Below, piece after piece: positions 9,562-18,861 of a stretch of DNA of 64,000 nt. The notes beneath the pieces are model-generated. The model saw only the letters and a program-made list of their open reading frames with translations, ran no database searches and had not been told where the DNA came from. A program made the position numbers and the translations under genes. Positions within the stretch are counted from its first letter, which is position 1; every line of letters starts with the position of its first letter. Source of the DNA: Senegalia massiliensis (GTDB lineage Bacteria; Bacillota; Clostridia; Tissierellales; SIT17); contig NZ_QXXA01000004.1 of the NCBI RefSeq assembly GCF_009911265.1, positions 62,001-126,000 on the forward strand, written 5' to 3'.

Positions 9562-10065
9562 TCAATCCCTTCTACCAAAATGCAAGCTAGGAGATACAAA
9601 TAATTTCTTTATAAAATTATATATAAATATTGAAAGTATAGAATTATATATAGACTCTAAAAGAGCAATGTTTTTTATCATGCCTATAAATGTAATATCT
9701 ACATCTGAGAAATAATACATAAAGAAAAACATAATATTTGATATCATAGTAAACATAAAGGTGTATATAAAAGGTATAATAAAATTTTCCTTTGAAACAT
9801 TAGAATTAGTTGCTCCAATTAAATATCCAATTAAAAAATATATAAGAGCATGAATACCTATAGCATTTCCAAATAATAAATCTTGAGCTAAACCTACTAA
9901 TAATCCAGACACTCCTCCTACTTTCTTATTAGTAAATAATGATACTAAAATAATAAGAATCAAATTAGTATTAGGTATTACTTCAAATATACTTACATAT
10001 TGATATAATGTGGATTGTAATATAAAACTTAATATAAATAGAACAATTAAACTAAAAGTCCTCAA
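9562..10065 (-). CDS. mreD: Rod shape-determining protein MreD
   Basis: 167-aa integral membrane protein with about five or six hydrophobic segments and the family-typical N-terminus FILSFILQSTLYQYVSIFEVIPN. It is part of the MreBCD elongasome scaffold. It is encoded between mreC and the PBP2 gene with very short gaps, so the call rests on position plus topology as well as sequence. Confidence 0.9.
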   Translation of the reverse strand: MRTFSLIVLFILSFILQSTLYQYVSIFEVIPNTNLILIILVSLFTNKKVGGVSGLLVGLAQDLLFGNAIGIHALIYFLIGYLIGATNSNVSKENFIIPFIYTFMFTMISNIMFFFMYYFSDVDITFIGMIKNIALLESIYNSILSIFIYNFIKKLFVSPSLHFGRRD

Positions 10066-10081
10066 TTTTTAAACCCCTTTT

Positions 10082-10930
10082 TTATTTACTATCTTGTTTG
10101 TTAATTACAAATAAATCATTTATTTTTTTAAAATTAACTGCTGGCTTAACTTGTATTTCTTTTTTTAGTTCCTCTTCCTTTACTTTGACTTCTGTTATTT
10201 CGCCTATAAAAATTCCTGGAACAAAAACTTCTCCCATACCTGAAGAAATAACCTTGTCTCCTTTTCTTACATCAGCTTCTATATCAAATAAAAAGCCTTG
10301 CATCATATTATCAACTGTACCATTTACCACACCAAAATCCTGTGTTCTTATAACTTTATAACTAACACTGCTTCCACTATCAGTAATAGGCAAAACTTTA
10401 GACCAATTATCTCCCACTTCTATTACTATACCTGCTAATCCCTCTTTTACTATACCATCTTGGGTTTCTATAGCTTGTATTACAGCAGCATCTTTTTTTA
10501 TACCATCATTTGATCCTTTATTTATTATAAATTTATTGAACCAATTTTCAGGATCTCTTGATATAATTCTAGCCTCTATCATTGAATAATCTGATTGTTC
10601 TTTTAATTTAATCTCGTTTTCTAAAAATTCTTTTCTTGCGATTACATCTTCCATATCACGATTCTTTTCTTCTAATACTTTTATTTTCTTCTTAAGTTGG
10701 TCATTTTTTTCCTTTGTATTAATATAATCTCCTAAAGAAGAAAACCTATCTGTAACAGTTTCACCTATTTTGTAAAAAAAACCTTGAACTGGAGTGATAA
10801 TCTTCCCTACTTTGTTTTCTATTATACTTATCTTTTCTCTATCTTTAGCAGTTATCCCAATAGTTATAAGCAGAATGATAGTAACAATAGCTACTATCAT
10901 TCTGCCTCCATACTTTTTAAATACAGACAT
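10082..10930 (-). CDS. mreC: Rod shape-determining protein MreC
   Basis: 282 aa. One N-terminal membrane segment (about residues 10-27), a coiled coil (about 65-115), then the beta-barrel periplasm-facing domain with ARIISRDPENWFNKFIINKG and VKAVxP-like VKPAVNFKKINDLFVI at the C-terminus. MreC links MreB filaments to the transpeptidase PBP2. It follows mreB by 12 nt. Confidence 0.95.
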   Translation of the reverse strand: MSVFKKYGGRMIVAIVTIILLITIGITAKDREKISIIENKVGKIITPVQGFFYKIGETVTDRFSSLGDYINTKEKNDQLKKKIKVLEEKNRDMEDVIARKEFLENEIKLKEQSDYSMIEARIISRDPENWFNKFIINKGSNDGIKKDAAVIQAIETQDGIVKEGLAGIVIEVGDNWSKVLPITDSGSSVSYKVIRTQDFGVVNGTVDNMMQGFLFDIEADVRKGDKVISSGMGEVFVPGIFIGEITEVKVKEEELKKEIQVKPAVNFKKINDLFVINKQDSK

Positions 10931-10942
10931 TTATATCACCAC

Positions 10943-11995
10943 TTATCTTCTTTTTGAACTAGTAGAAACTCTTTTTAACATATCAATATCTTCTACTGAT
11001 TTTCCTGTTCCAAGCACTACACAATCTAACGGATCTTCTGCAATATTTACTGGCATACCAGTTTCTCTTTTTACAAGTCTATCTAATCCATCCAATAATG
11101 CTCCCCCTCCAGTAAGCATTATTCCTTTATCCATAATATCAGCTGCAAGTTCTGGTGGTGTTTTTTCTAATGTGAATTTTATAGCTTCAATTATATTAGA
11201 TACGGGCTCCTTAAGGGCTTCTTCAATTTCATTAGCTGTTATTTCTACTACTTTTGGAAGTCCTGAAACTAAATCTCTACCTCTTATTTTCATTTTAGAT
11301 TCACTTGATAAACTTCCTTTTCCACTATCTCTGAGTAGTGCAGAACCCACCTCTATCTTAATATTTTCAGCTGTTCTTTCACCAATCATTAAATTATATT
11401 GTTTTTTTATAAACTGAACAATAGAGTCGTCTAATTCGTCTCCACCAACTCTAATAGATTTACTTGTTACGATTCCACCTAGAGAAATAATTGCAACTTC
11501 AGTAGTTCCTCCACCAACATCAACAACCATACTTCCTGTTGGTTCTTGTACTGGCAAATTAGCACCTATTGCAGCTGCCATCGGTTCTTCTATAAGAAAT
11601 GCTTCTCTTGCTCCAGCTTGTTCAGCTGCTTCTTCTACTGCTTTTCTTTCAACTTCAGTAACACCAGAAGGTACACATACAACTACCCTTGGTTGTGAAA
11701 GAGAACTTTTCTTACCATTTGCTTTTTTTAGAAAATACTCTATCATACTTTTTGTGACATTAAAATCTGCAATTACACCATCCTTCATAGGTCTAATGGC
11801 TACTATATTTCCAGGTGTTCTACCTATCATTCTTTTAGCCTCTGCACCTACAGCTAATACCTCATTTGATTTCGTTTGTATTGCAACAACAGATGGTTCT
11901 CTTACCACAATACCTTTACCTTTTATAAAAACAAGAGTATTGGCAGTACCTAAGTCAATACCCATATCCTTTGAAAACATTCCTAAAAATCCCAT
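10943..11995 (-). CDS. mreB: Rod shape-determining protein MreB
   Basis: 350-aa bacterial actin. Signatures: [14 protein letters not shown] (phosphate 1), [20 protein letters not shown] (phosphate 2), and [13 protein letters not shown] (adenosine motif). The N-terminal hydrophobic stretch [10 protein letters not shown] probably binds the membrane. It guides lateral wall synthesis with MreC, MreD and PBP2 encoded downstream. Confidence 0.97.
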   Translation of the reverse strand: MGFLGMFSKDMGIDLGTANTLVFIKGKGIVVREPSVVAIQTKSNEVLAVGAEAKRMIGRTPGNIVAIRPMKDGVIADFNVTKSMIEYFLKKANGKKSSLSQPRVVVCVPSGVTEVERKAVEEAAEQAGAREAFLIEEPMAAAIGANLPVQEPTGSMVVDVGGGTTEVAIISLGGIVTSKSIRVGGDELDDSIVQFIKKQYNLMIGERTAENIKIEVGSALLRDSGKGSLSSESKMKIRGRDLVSGLPKVVEITANEIEEALKEPVSNIIEAIKFTLEKTPPELAADIMDKGIMLTGGGALLDGLDRLVKRETGMPVNIAEDPLDCVVLGTGKSVEDIDMLKRVSTSSKRR

Positions 11996-12022
11996 CTTCT
12001 TCTTTTGCTCCTCTCTTACCTT

Positions 12023-12718
12023 CTATATTATATCTTCTTCTTTTAAACTCACGTATTTTTTATTGCCAACTATAATATGGTCAAGTACACGTATTCCTAA
12101 AATTTCTCCAGCTTCAATTAACCTCATTGTAATATTAATATCCTCTTTACTTGGTGTTGGATCACCACTTGGATGATTGTGTACAAGAATTACGGAAGCA
12201 CTACTCCTTTTAATTGCTCTATTAAACACTTCTCTCGGGTGAACTATAGAAGCATTTAGACTTCCTACTGAAATATCTTCATAACATATTATATTATTTT
12301 TAGTATCTAACATTATTGTTCTAAAAAATTCTTTTTTATATTCTTTCATATTTTCCATCATAAATTCACATACATCACTTGGGCACGTGATTTTTGTAGG
12401 TCTTTTTACTTCTTTTGAACATATTCTTTTACCTAGTTCTACTGCTGCTAATATCTGTGCTGATTTACATTTCCCAATTCCTTCAAGTTGAATCAATTCT
12501 TGAATTGTAGAATTTTTTAAAAAATCAAGCCCATCTTTATCTAAATCCAAAACATTTCTAGCGAGTTCTATTGCTGATTGTTTTCTATTTCCAGTTCTAA
12601 TTATTATAGCTAATAATTCAGTATTTGATAATTCACTTGGTCCTTTTTCAAATAGTTTTTCTCTTGGTCTTTCATCTAGTGGTAACTGTTTAATAGTGTA
12701 ATTTATTCTATTTCCCAT
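12023..12718 (-). CDS. radC: DNA repair protein RadC (JAB/MPN domain)
   Basis: 231 aa with the N-terminal helix-hairpin-helix segment (LIQLEGIGKCKSAQILAAVELGKR) and the C-terminal MPN/JAB metalloprotease-like motif, HPSGDPTPSKED preceded by VHNHPSG. The biochemical role remains unclear despite the name. It lies between maf and mreB, the classical order maf-radC-mreBCD of Firmicutes. Confidence 0.95.
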   Translation of the reverse strand: MGNRINYTIKQLPLDERPREKLFEKGPSELSNTELLAIIIRTGNRKQSAIELARNVLDLDKDGLDFLKNSTIQELIQLEGIGKCKSAQILAAVELGKRICSKEVKRPTKITCPSDVCEFMMENMKEYKKEFFRTIMLDTKNNIICYEDISVGSLNASIVHPREVFNRAIKRSSASVILVHNHPSGDPTPSKEDINITMRLIEAGEILGIRVLDHIIVGNKKYVSLKEEDII

Positions 12719-12729
12719 ATATCCCCCAA

Positions 12730-13311
12730 TTAAATTAGACTAATTTCAAAGTATTCTTTTAAAAGTTTATCAAGTTTTACTATAGGAAGTCCTACTACAT
12801 TTGTATATGACCCCTCAATATTCTCTACAAAAATTTCACCTTTCCCCTGTATCGCATAACTGCCAGCTTTATCTTCATATTCTTTTTCTAATAGATAATT
12901 ATCTATCATATCTTCACTCAAATTTCTGAATTTAACTTTAGTTTTAGAATAATCAACTTTTTTTTCGTTAGTGCCAGATTTAACTATAGCAATGCCTGTA
13001 TAAACATAATGATTTTTACCACTTAAATTTAACAACATTTTTTTTGCATCTTGTTTGTCTTTAGGTTTCCCAAGCATTTTATTGTCACAACAAATAATTG
13101 TATCTGCTGCAATTATTATACTACCTTTCTCAGTATTCTCAGCAACATTTATTGCCTTTTGAAAAGCTAAGCTCATTGCTATAGTCTCAGGAGATACATT
13201 ATCATAAATATTCTCTTTTATATTACTTTCTTGTATTTTAAAATTTATATTATATTTCTCTAAGAACTCTTTTCTTCTAGCAGAAGATGAAGCTAGTATA
13301 ACATATTTCAA
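12730..13311 (-). CDS. maf: Maf family nucleotide pyrophosphatase
   Basis: Maf/YhdE-type hydrolase acting on non-canonical or pyrimidine nucleoside triphosphates. Motifs: ILASSSARRKEFL at the N-terminus, IIAADTIICCDNKMLGKP in the middle and the active-site region YEDKAGSYAIQGKGEIFVE. First gene of the maf-radC-mreBCD-mrdA operon. No ATG is available: the frame opens with GTG at 13320 or TTG at 13311. I prefer the TTG because AGGTG, which includes that GTG, forms its ribosome-binding site 6 nt away; the family usually begins shortly before ILASxSxRR. Confidence 0.93.
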   Translation of the reverse strand: MKYVILASSSARRKEFLEKYNINFKIQESNIKENIYDNVSPETIAMSLAFQKAINVAENTEKGSIIIAADTIICCDNKMLGKPKDKQDAKKMLLNLSGKNHYVYTGIAIVKSGTNEKKVDYSKTKVKFRNLSEDMIDNYLLEKEYEDKAGSYAIQGKGEIFVENIEGSYTNVVGLPIVKLDKLLKEYFEISLI

Positions 13312-13543
13312 AATTAACACCTACATTCTATTTACTATATAAATACTAAATAAAGAGATACTCGTTGTTCTGTTAATGAACCTAATATTCCTCACACCTC
13401 TTTTTCATTGTCTATAAATATTTTCTGTAACCTTTAATTTTAATACTTATGAACAATAAAAAAACATATTTATACATATAAAGTTTACCATTTAGAGACT
13501 ATATTTACAAGTAGCAATTTATGTATTTTACTTAATTATTTAA
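13312..13543. promoter_or_regulatory. Intergenic region upstream of maf
   Basis: Very AT-rich spacer that must contain the promoter of the maf-mre operon. On the minus strand TTGTAA near 13490 and TAAACT 17 nt further on form a candidate -35/-10 pair, but the -10 matches the consensus poorly. I see no convincing riboswitch or small gene. Confidence 0.3.
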
Positions 13544-13577
13544 AAAATAAAATGCAGCCTAGGCTGCATTTTATTTT
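13544..13577. terminator. 34-bp perfect palindrome terminator after rnfB
   Basis: Perfect inverted repeat centred on 13560/13561 with core GCAGCCTAGGCTGC flanked by AAAATAAAAT and its complement. On the minus strand it begins at the rnfB stop codon and ends the rnf transcript; the symmetric A/T flanks allow function in both directions. Confidence 0.85.
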
Positions 13578-14554
13578 CACTTCATTATTATAGCATCTTT
13601 TGGACACTTTTGTTCACATACTCCACACCCAACACATTTATCTGGATCAACCTCATGTACCTTTTTAAGTTCTCCATTTATAGCGTCAACTGGACAATTT
13701 TTAGCACATATAGTACAACCTATACATTTATCCTCTACTACTTCAGCAGTTTTTCTCTTAGAAAAGTCTGCCCATATTGCTTTTGTAGGACATTTTTCTG
13801 CACATATCATACAATTTTTACATTTATCATAATTTATTTTAGCTAATTTATTTTCAAACTCCATAGCATCAAAAGGGCAAGCTTTTACACATATTTGACA
13901 ACCTATACACCCTGTAGAGCATTTTACTTTAACATCCTTACCAAATTCATTACTATTACAATCTACTACTACATTTTGATTGTAAGGTGCCCACTCAATT
14001 ACATTCTTAGGACAAGCATCTACACAATTACCACAAGCAGTACATTTATCTGGGTCTATATGAGCAATGCCATCTTTCATTGTAATCGCATCAAAAGGAC
14101 ATACATCATAGCAAGTTCCATACCCTAAACAACCATAGGAACAAGATTTATTTCCTCCCTGTACAAGTGCCGCCGCTTTACAATCTTTTATTCCATTATA
14201 TTCAAATTTATCTCTGGCATTACATTCAGTGCCATTACAAATAACATGTGCAACCTTTCTTTCAGATGCTTCTGCAGATGCTCCCATTATCTCTCCTAAT
14301 CTTTCTGCAGCTTCAGATCCTCCTACAGGACATCCATTTACAGGAGCCTCTTCTATTGAAACTGCATTTGCAAATGCATCACAACCTGGATAACCACATG
14401 CACCACAATTTGCACCTGGTAAAGCTGCTCTTATTTTTTCTACTTTAGGATCTACTTCTACAGCAAATATTCGTGATGCTATAGCTAGACCACTTCCAAA
14501 AATTAAACCTAAGCCACCTAAACTAGCTACCGGTAAAATTATACTATCTATCAT
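13577..14554 (-). CDS. rnfB: Rnf complex subunit B, polyferredoxin
   Basis: 325-aa ferredoxin-accepting subunit of the Na+/H+-pumping Rnf complex. An N-terminal hydrophobic anchor (about residues 5-30) is followed by the Fe-S segment NCGACGYPGCDAFANAV. Six further CxxCxxCxxxCP-type clusters follow (for example CTACGNCVDACP, CKNCMICAEKCP, CVGCGVCEQKCP), as in clostridial and Acetobacterium RnfB and more than in proteobacterial RnfB. It is the last gene of rnfCDGEAB and ends in a terminator. Confidence 0.96.
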   Translation of the reverse strand: MIDSIILPVASLGGLGLIFGSGLAIASRIFAVEVDPKVEKIRAALPGANCGACGYPGCDAFANAVSIEEAPVNGCPVGGSEAAERLGEIMGASAEASERKVAHVICNGTECNARDKFEYNGIKDCKAAALVQGGNKSCSYGCLGYGTCYDVCPFDAITMKDGIAHIDPDKCTACGNCVDACPKNVIEWAPYNQNVVVDCNSNEFGKDVKVKCSTGCIGCQICVKACPFDAMEFENKLAKINYDKCKNCMICAEKCPTKAIWADFSKRKTAEVVEDKCIGCTICAKNCPVDAINGELKKVHEVDPDKCVGCGVCEQKCPKDAIIMK

Positions 14555-14568
14555 ATGTCACTCACCTC

Positions 14569-15141
14569 CTATACTAATCCAGCAAAGCCTAAAAATGCAA
14601 TAGACATTAAACCAGCTGTTATAAGTGCAATTGGAAAACCTTCTAATGATTCAGGAACATCAGCTAAAGCTAATCTTTCTCTTATACCCGCGAATAAAAT
14701 TATTGCAAGTCCAAATCCTATAGCTGCAAAAACTCCATGAACAATAGTTTCTAATAAATTAAAGCCTTCTTGTATATTTAATAAAGTTAATCCAAGTACT
14801 GCACAGTTTGTTGTAATTAGTGGAAGATATACTCCCAAGGCTTCATATAATGTAGGACTTGCCTTTTTTATGAACATCTCAACAAATTGTACCAAGGATG
14901 CAATTATTAATATAAATGCTATGGTCTGCAAATATTGCAGATTAAAACGATCTAATATTGTTACTTGTATAAAATAAGTCATAATTGATGCTAATGTCAT
15001 AACAAACGCTACAGCCATAGTCATCCCTGTAGCCGTTTCAACCTTTTTAGAAACTCCTAAAAATGGACATATACCAAGGAATCTAGATAATATAAAGTTG
15101 TTTACTAACATAGCACTGACTGCTATTGTCACTAATTCCAT
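14569..15141 (-). CDS. rnfA: Rnf complex subunit A
   Basis: 190-aa membrane protein with about six transmembrane helices. [20 protein letters not shown] and [11 protein letters not shown] are characteristic of RnfA/NqrE, whose conserved cysteines hold an intramembrane iron-sulfur centre with RnfE. It lies 14 nt before rnfB and abuts rnfE. Confidence 0.96.
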   Translation of the reverse strand: MELVTIAVSAMLVNNFILSRFLGICPFLGVSKKVETATGMTMAVAFVMTLASIMTYFIQVTILDRFNLQYLQTIAFILIIASLVQFVEMFIKKASPTLYEALGVYLPLITTNCAVLGLTLLNIQEGFNLLETIVHGVFAAIGFGLAIILFAGIRERLALADVPESLEGFPIALITAGLMSIAFLGFAGLV

Positions 15142-15774
15142 TTATATCGCCTCCTTAAGATCTTCATTTTCATTTTTCTTAATCTTATTTCGCTTTTGAA
15201 TATAATTTAACAAACCTATCAATAAGCCTAGTGCTAAAAATGCTCCAGGAGGTAATATCATAATTATAGCAGGCTTAAATGCTTCTCCAAATAAAGAAAT
15301 ACCAAATATACTTCCTGCGCCAAGTATTTCTCTTACTATACCAAGTATTGTTAAAGCTAAAGTAAATCCAAGTCCCATTCCAAGTCCATCTACAATTGAA
15401 CTTGCAGGTTTATTTTTAGATGCAAAAGATTCTGCTCTACCAAGTATTAAACAGTTAACAACTATAAGTGGTATAAATAATCCAAGTGACTTATATAAAC
15501 TCATAGCATAACCATGCATAAACATACCAATAAGGGTAACAAATGTTGCAATTATTACAATATATGCAGGTATTCTTATTTTATCTGGTATAACTTTTCT
15601 AAACATTGAAATTACAAGATTTGCAGCAAACAAAACTGTCATAGTAGCAAGTCCCATAGCCATACCATCTATTGCTGATGTAGTAACAGCAAGAGTCGGG
15701 CACATTCCCAACAATTGTACAAAAACTGGATTCTCATTTACAATTCCATTTTTAAATATTTTAAATAATTTCAT
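15142..15774 (-). CDS. rnfE: Rnf complex subunit E
   Basis: 210-aa membrane protein, paralogous partner of RnfA (NqrD family), with about six hydrophobic helices. The motifs NPVFVQLLGMCPTLAVTTSA and VNCLILGRAESFA carry the conserved cysteines. Its stop codon is directly followed by the rnfA start. Confidence 0.96.
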   Translation of the reverse strand: MKLFKIFKNGIVNENPVFVQLLGMCPTLAVTTSAIDGMAMGLATMTVLFAANLVISMFRKVIPDKIRIPAYIVIIATFVTLIGMFMHGYAMSLYKSLGLFIPLIVVNCLILGRAESFASKNKPASSIVDGLGMGLGFTLALTILGIVREILGAGSIFGISLFGEAFKPAIIMILPPGAFLALGLLIGLLNYIQKRNKIKKNENEDLKEAI

Positions 15775-15792
15775 TACTTCACCTCCAAAATT

Positions 15793-16371
15793 CTACTTTA
15801 AATTATTATTATAAAGATTTCTCGCACTGTTTACCCCTTTAACTACAGCATCTGAAGTGATTGTAGCTCCTGTAAGTGCTTGTACTTCATCTTCATTTTG
15901 CGGCTCAGATTTTACTACAATTATATCTTTTTCAATAGGCATTTCTTTAAACTGATTTTGAAATTCTTCTCCAGTGGCATTTGCTCCAAGTCCTGGTGTT
16001 TCTTGATGACTTACTACATTCATCCCAGTTATAATCCCATCATTAGAAATACCTGTTATAACTTCCACATCTCCACCATATCCTGAAGAAGAAGTCTTTA
16101 TAGCATATCCTAACAATTCATCTTTATTGTTCATACCTCTATATACTTCTAAAATATCTGAATTATCCTTTACGATTTTATTAATTTCAGTAGATTCTTC
16201 TTTCACAAATTTTTCTGCTCCAGGTAAAACTGCTTTTCTTGCCTCTTCACTAACTAAGTTTTCAGCATCTTCTATTTTTTCTTCTGTTACACTATTAGTT
16301 AAACCCAAAACAACTGCGGATATTGATGTTATTAATAATAAAATAAGACCTAGTTTAATTATCTCACGCAA
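15793..16371 (-). CDS. rnfG: Rnf complex subunit G, FMN-binding
   Basis: 192-aa extracytoplasmic electron-transfer subunit. One N-terminal membrane anchor (about residues 5-25), then an FMN-binding domain with the covalent flavinylation motif ALTGATITSDAV near the C-terminus (the Thr carries FMN by a phosphodiester bond). SHQETPGLGANATGEEF is also typical. It overlaps rnfD by 8 nt. Confidence 0.95.
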   Translation of the reverse strand: MREIIKLGLILLLITSISAVVLGLTNSVTEEKIEDAENLVSEEARKAVLPGAEKFVKEESTEINKIVKDNSDILEVYRGMNNKDELLGYAIKTSSSGYGGDVEVITGISNDGIITGMNVVSHQETPGLGANATGEEFQNQFKEMPIEKDIIVVKSEPQNEDEVQALTGATITSDAVVKGVNSARNLYNNNLK

Positions 16372-17305
16372 CTTTCTTCACCTCCCCAAAGACTTTTGGT
16401 GATGTATACTTATCAATTAAAGGTGATGCTACATTCATAAGAAGTATTGAATATGAAACTCCTTCAGGATATCCACCATATATTCTAATTATTGCTGTTA
16501 AAATACCACAACCTACTCCAAAGATTATTTGACCTTTTGAAGTAACTGGTGATGACGAATAATCTGTAGCCATATAGAATGCCCCTAGCATTAATCCACC
16601 AGATAGAGTATGATAAGTCATATTTGTAAATCCTCCATCAAGTAAAAGTGTCATTATCATTACTGTACCTATATAACTAACAGGTATTTTCCAAGTTATA
16701 ACCCCTCTATATAATAAATATAGTCCACCAATTATCAGTAGAAGTGCTGATGTTTCACCAAGAGATCCTCCAATATTCCCCATCAAAACATTTGTTATTG
16801 ATGGAAGTGTTCCTTCTGCTTCTCCTTTTAATATTGCAAGAGGTGTAGCTGTACTTACAGCATCAGCTCCTGGAGTAACCCAATTAGTCATTAATACTGG
16901 CCATGATGCAAGAAGCATTGCACGTGCAGCAAGAGCAGGATTTATAAAATTATTTCCAAGCCCCCCAAATGCTTGCTTTACAATTGCTATTGCAAAGGCT
17001 GAACCTATAACTGGTATCCACCATGGTGCTGAAGCAGGAATATTGAATGCCAATAGTAATCCTGTTACAACAGCACTAAAATCATTTATTGTAATCGGTT
17101 TATTCATAAATTTTTGTAATGCCCATTCTGTTAAAACTGCTGTTAAAATTGAAATTCCTATAAGTTTTATAGCATTAAATCTAAAGTAGTATATACTTGC
17201 AAGTGTTGCAGGTAATAATGCTATCAATACATCGATCATTATTTTTGAGATGGTCTCTTTACTTCTTATATGAGGTGAAGAAGAACCATACAACATATTT
17301 TCCAT
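16364..17305 (-). CDS. rnfD: Rnf complex subunit D
   Basis: 313-aa membrane subunit of the NqrB/RnfD family, about nine or ten hydrophobic helices. GADAVSTATPLAILK is the covalent FMN attachment motif. SSPHIRSKETISKIM near the N-terminus is characteristic. It follows rnfC by 18 nt and overlaps the start of rnfG. Confidence 0.96.
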   Translation of the reverse strand: MENMLYGSSSPHIRSKETISKIMIDVLIALLPATLASIYYFRFNAIKLIGISILTAVLTEWALQKFMNKPITINDFSAVVTGLLLAFNIPASAPWWIPVIGSAFAIAIVKQAFGGLGNNFINPALAARAMLLASWPVLMTNWVTPGADAVSTATPLAILKGEAEGTLPSITNVLMGNIGGSLGETSALLLIIGGLYLLYRGVITWKIPVSYIGTVMIMTLLLDGGFTNMTYHTLSGGLMLGAFYMATDYSSSPVTSKGQIIFGVGCGILTAIIRIYGGYPEGVSYSILLMNVASPLIDKYTSPKVFGEVKKVA

Positions 17306-17323
17306 AGTAACCCTCCTATTAAA

Positions 17324-18649
17324 TTAACTTTTTTTCCTATTAGATAAGATTTCTCTTTTAGCTACTCTTATTGATTGAAGTAATGGTCTCTTTGAAGGAC
17401 ATACAAATGAACATGAGCCACATTCAATACAGCTTAGAGCATTATAACTACCCGCTTCTTCATACATTCTTTTAAGAGATAATTTACTTATAAATAATGG
17501 TTGTAAATTTACAGGACATATATCCACACATTTAGCACATCTTATACAAGGATCTGGGTCTGGAATTTTTGCTTCTTCTTTATCTAAAACTAATATACCT
17601 GATGTCCCTTTTATTGTAGGTACCTCAATTGAATGTTGAGCAATTCCCATCATAGGACCTCCCATAATAATTTTACCAGGGTTGTCCTTAAATCCTCCAC
17701 ACTCATCTATTATGTCTTTAAATGGAGTACCAATTTTTATAATTAAATTTCTTGGATTATTTATGCCACTACCTGTAATAGTTGCAACTCTTTCTACTAA
17801 AGGCATCCCTGTTTCAAATGCATTACCAATAGCATGAGCTGTACCAACATTATTTACAACTACTCCAACATCCATTGGAAGCCCACCATTTGGTACCTCT
17901 CTTTTAGTGATAGAATTAATTAATCTTTTTTCATCTCCTTGAGGATATTTAGTTTTAACAGGAACAACTTGAATATTTTTTTCATTTTTTGATGCTTCCA
18001 TCATTACTTTTATAGCATCCGGTTTATTATCTTCTATTCCTATAAATCCTTTTGTAACCTCTACTGCTTTCATTATAGCTTTTAATCCTTTAATAATCAT
18101 TTCAGGTTGCTCTACCATTAATCTATGGTCAGCAGTTAAATAAGGTTCACATTCTGCTCCATTTAAAATTACTGTATCAACCTTCTTTTCAGGGGGTGGT
18201 GATAACTTTACATGAGTAGGAAAACCAGCCCCACCAAGTCCTGTAATACCTGCTTCTTTTATTACTTCCACTATTTCTTCTTTTGTTAAATCGTCAATTT
18301 TTCCTTTAGATACAACGCTTTCATGTATCTCATTTTTACCATCTGATTCTATTATAATTGTTGTAGCATTCCCTGTAGGTGTATCTAGTTTTTGAATTTT
18401 TTTCACCTTTCCTGATACACTAGAGTGAATTGGTGCTGATACAAAAGCCTTAGCTTCACCAACTTTTTGCCCTATTTTAACAGAATCTCCTACTTTAACT
18501 ATCGCTTCACAAGGTGCCCCTATATGTTGTTGCATAGGTATATAAACCATATCAGGAGTCTTTGCTCTTTCTATAGTTAAATTTTCAGTAGACTTTTTAA
18601 AGTGTGGAGGATGAATACCACCTTTAAAAGTTTGAGATTGTAAATTCAT
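17324..18649 (-). CDS. rnfC: Rnf complex subunit C (NADH/flavin-binding)
   Basis: 441-aa peripheral subunit where NAD+ is reduced. It has an N-terminal barrel region (FKGGIHPPHFKKST), a Rossmann-like nucleotide-binding segment with GLGGAGFPTHVKL, and two 4Fe-4S ferredoxin motifs near the C-terminus, CIRCAKCVDICP and CIECGSCSFVCP. First gene of rnfCDGEAB, with a GAGGTGAAATGAATG ribosome-binding site and start. Confidence 0.96.
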   Translation of the reverse strand: MNLQSQTFKGGIHPPHFKKSTENLTIERAKTPDMVYIPMQQHIGAPCEAIVKVGDSVKIGQKVGEAKAFVSAPIHSSVSGKVKKIQKLDTPTGNATTIIIESDGKNEIHESVVSKGKIDDLTKEEIVEVIKEAGITGLGGAGFPTHVKLSPPPEKKVDTVILNGAECEPYLTADHRLMVEQPEMIIKGLKAIMKAVEVTKGFIGIEDNKPDAIKVMMEASKNEKNIQVVPVKTKYPQGDEKRLINSITKREVPNGGLPMDVGVVVNNVGTAHAIGNAFETGMPLVERVATITGSGINNPRNLIIKIGTPFKDIIDECGGFKDNPGKIIMGGPMMGIAQHSIEVPTIKGTSGILVLDKEEAKIPDPDPCIRCAKCVDICPVNLQPLFISKLSLKRMYEEAGSYNALSCIECGSCSFVCPSKRPLLQSIRVAKREILSNRKKS

Positions 18650-18673
18650 TCATTTCACCTCTTTTAATATTTT

Positions 18674-18776
18674 ATTATAATAAATCTTGTATACAATATG
18701 CTTTAAACCACAAAAAAATAATGCCTTATTTGTTAGCTAAAGCTAATATATTATTAAAAATAAATGTATACAATAT
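18674..18776 (-). promoter_or_regulatory. rnf operon upstream region with two TGTATACA-type operator candidates
   Basis: On the minus strand ATATTGTATACA occurs twice (at 18688-18699 and 18765-18776). The copy nearest rnfC is the perfect palindrome TTGTATACAA (18687-18696); the other has one mismatch. TATAAT at 18674-18679 lies just downstream of the near copy, so a bound regulator could block RNA polymerase. Between them is TTAGCTAAAGCTAA, a 5-bp-arm inverted repeat. TTGTATACAA resembles operators of the FadR/FCD class of GntR regulators; the assignment is inference. Confidence 0.4.
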
Positions 18777-18861
18777 AAATAGATAAATATATTATAACAT
18801 CATTTATACTAATTTAACAATAAGACATCTATTAATTATAATTTATATTTTATCAATTTCT

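Noticed and set aside
10794-11417. Long rightward open frame opposite mreC/mreB
   Set aside because: It lies antisense to highly conserved mreB/mreC codons, has Ser/Ile-rich composition typical of a shadow frame, and no ribosome-binding site or family resemblance.
18720-18745. Rex operator upstream of rnf
   Set aside because: TTAGCTAAAGCTAA is an inverted repeat but lacks the TTGTTAA...TTAACAA form of clostridial Rex sites.
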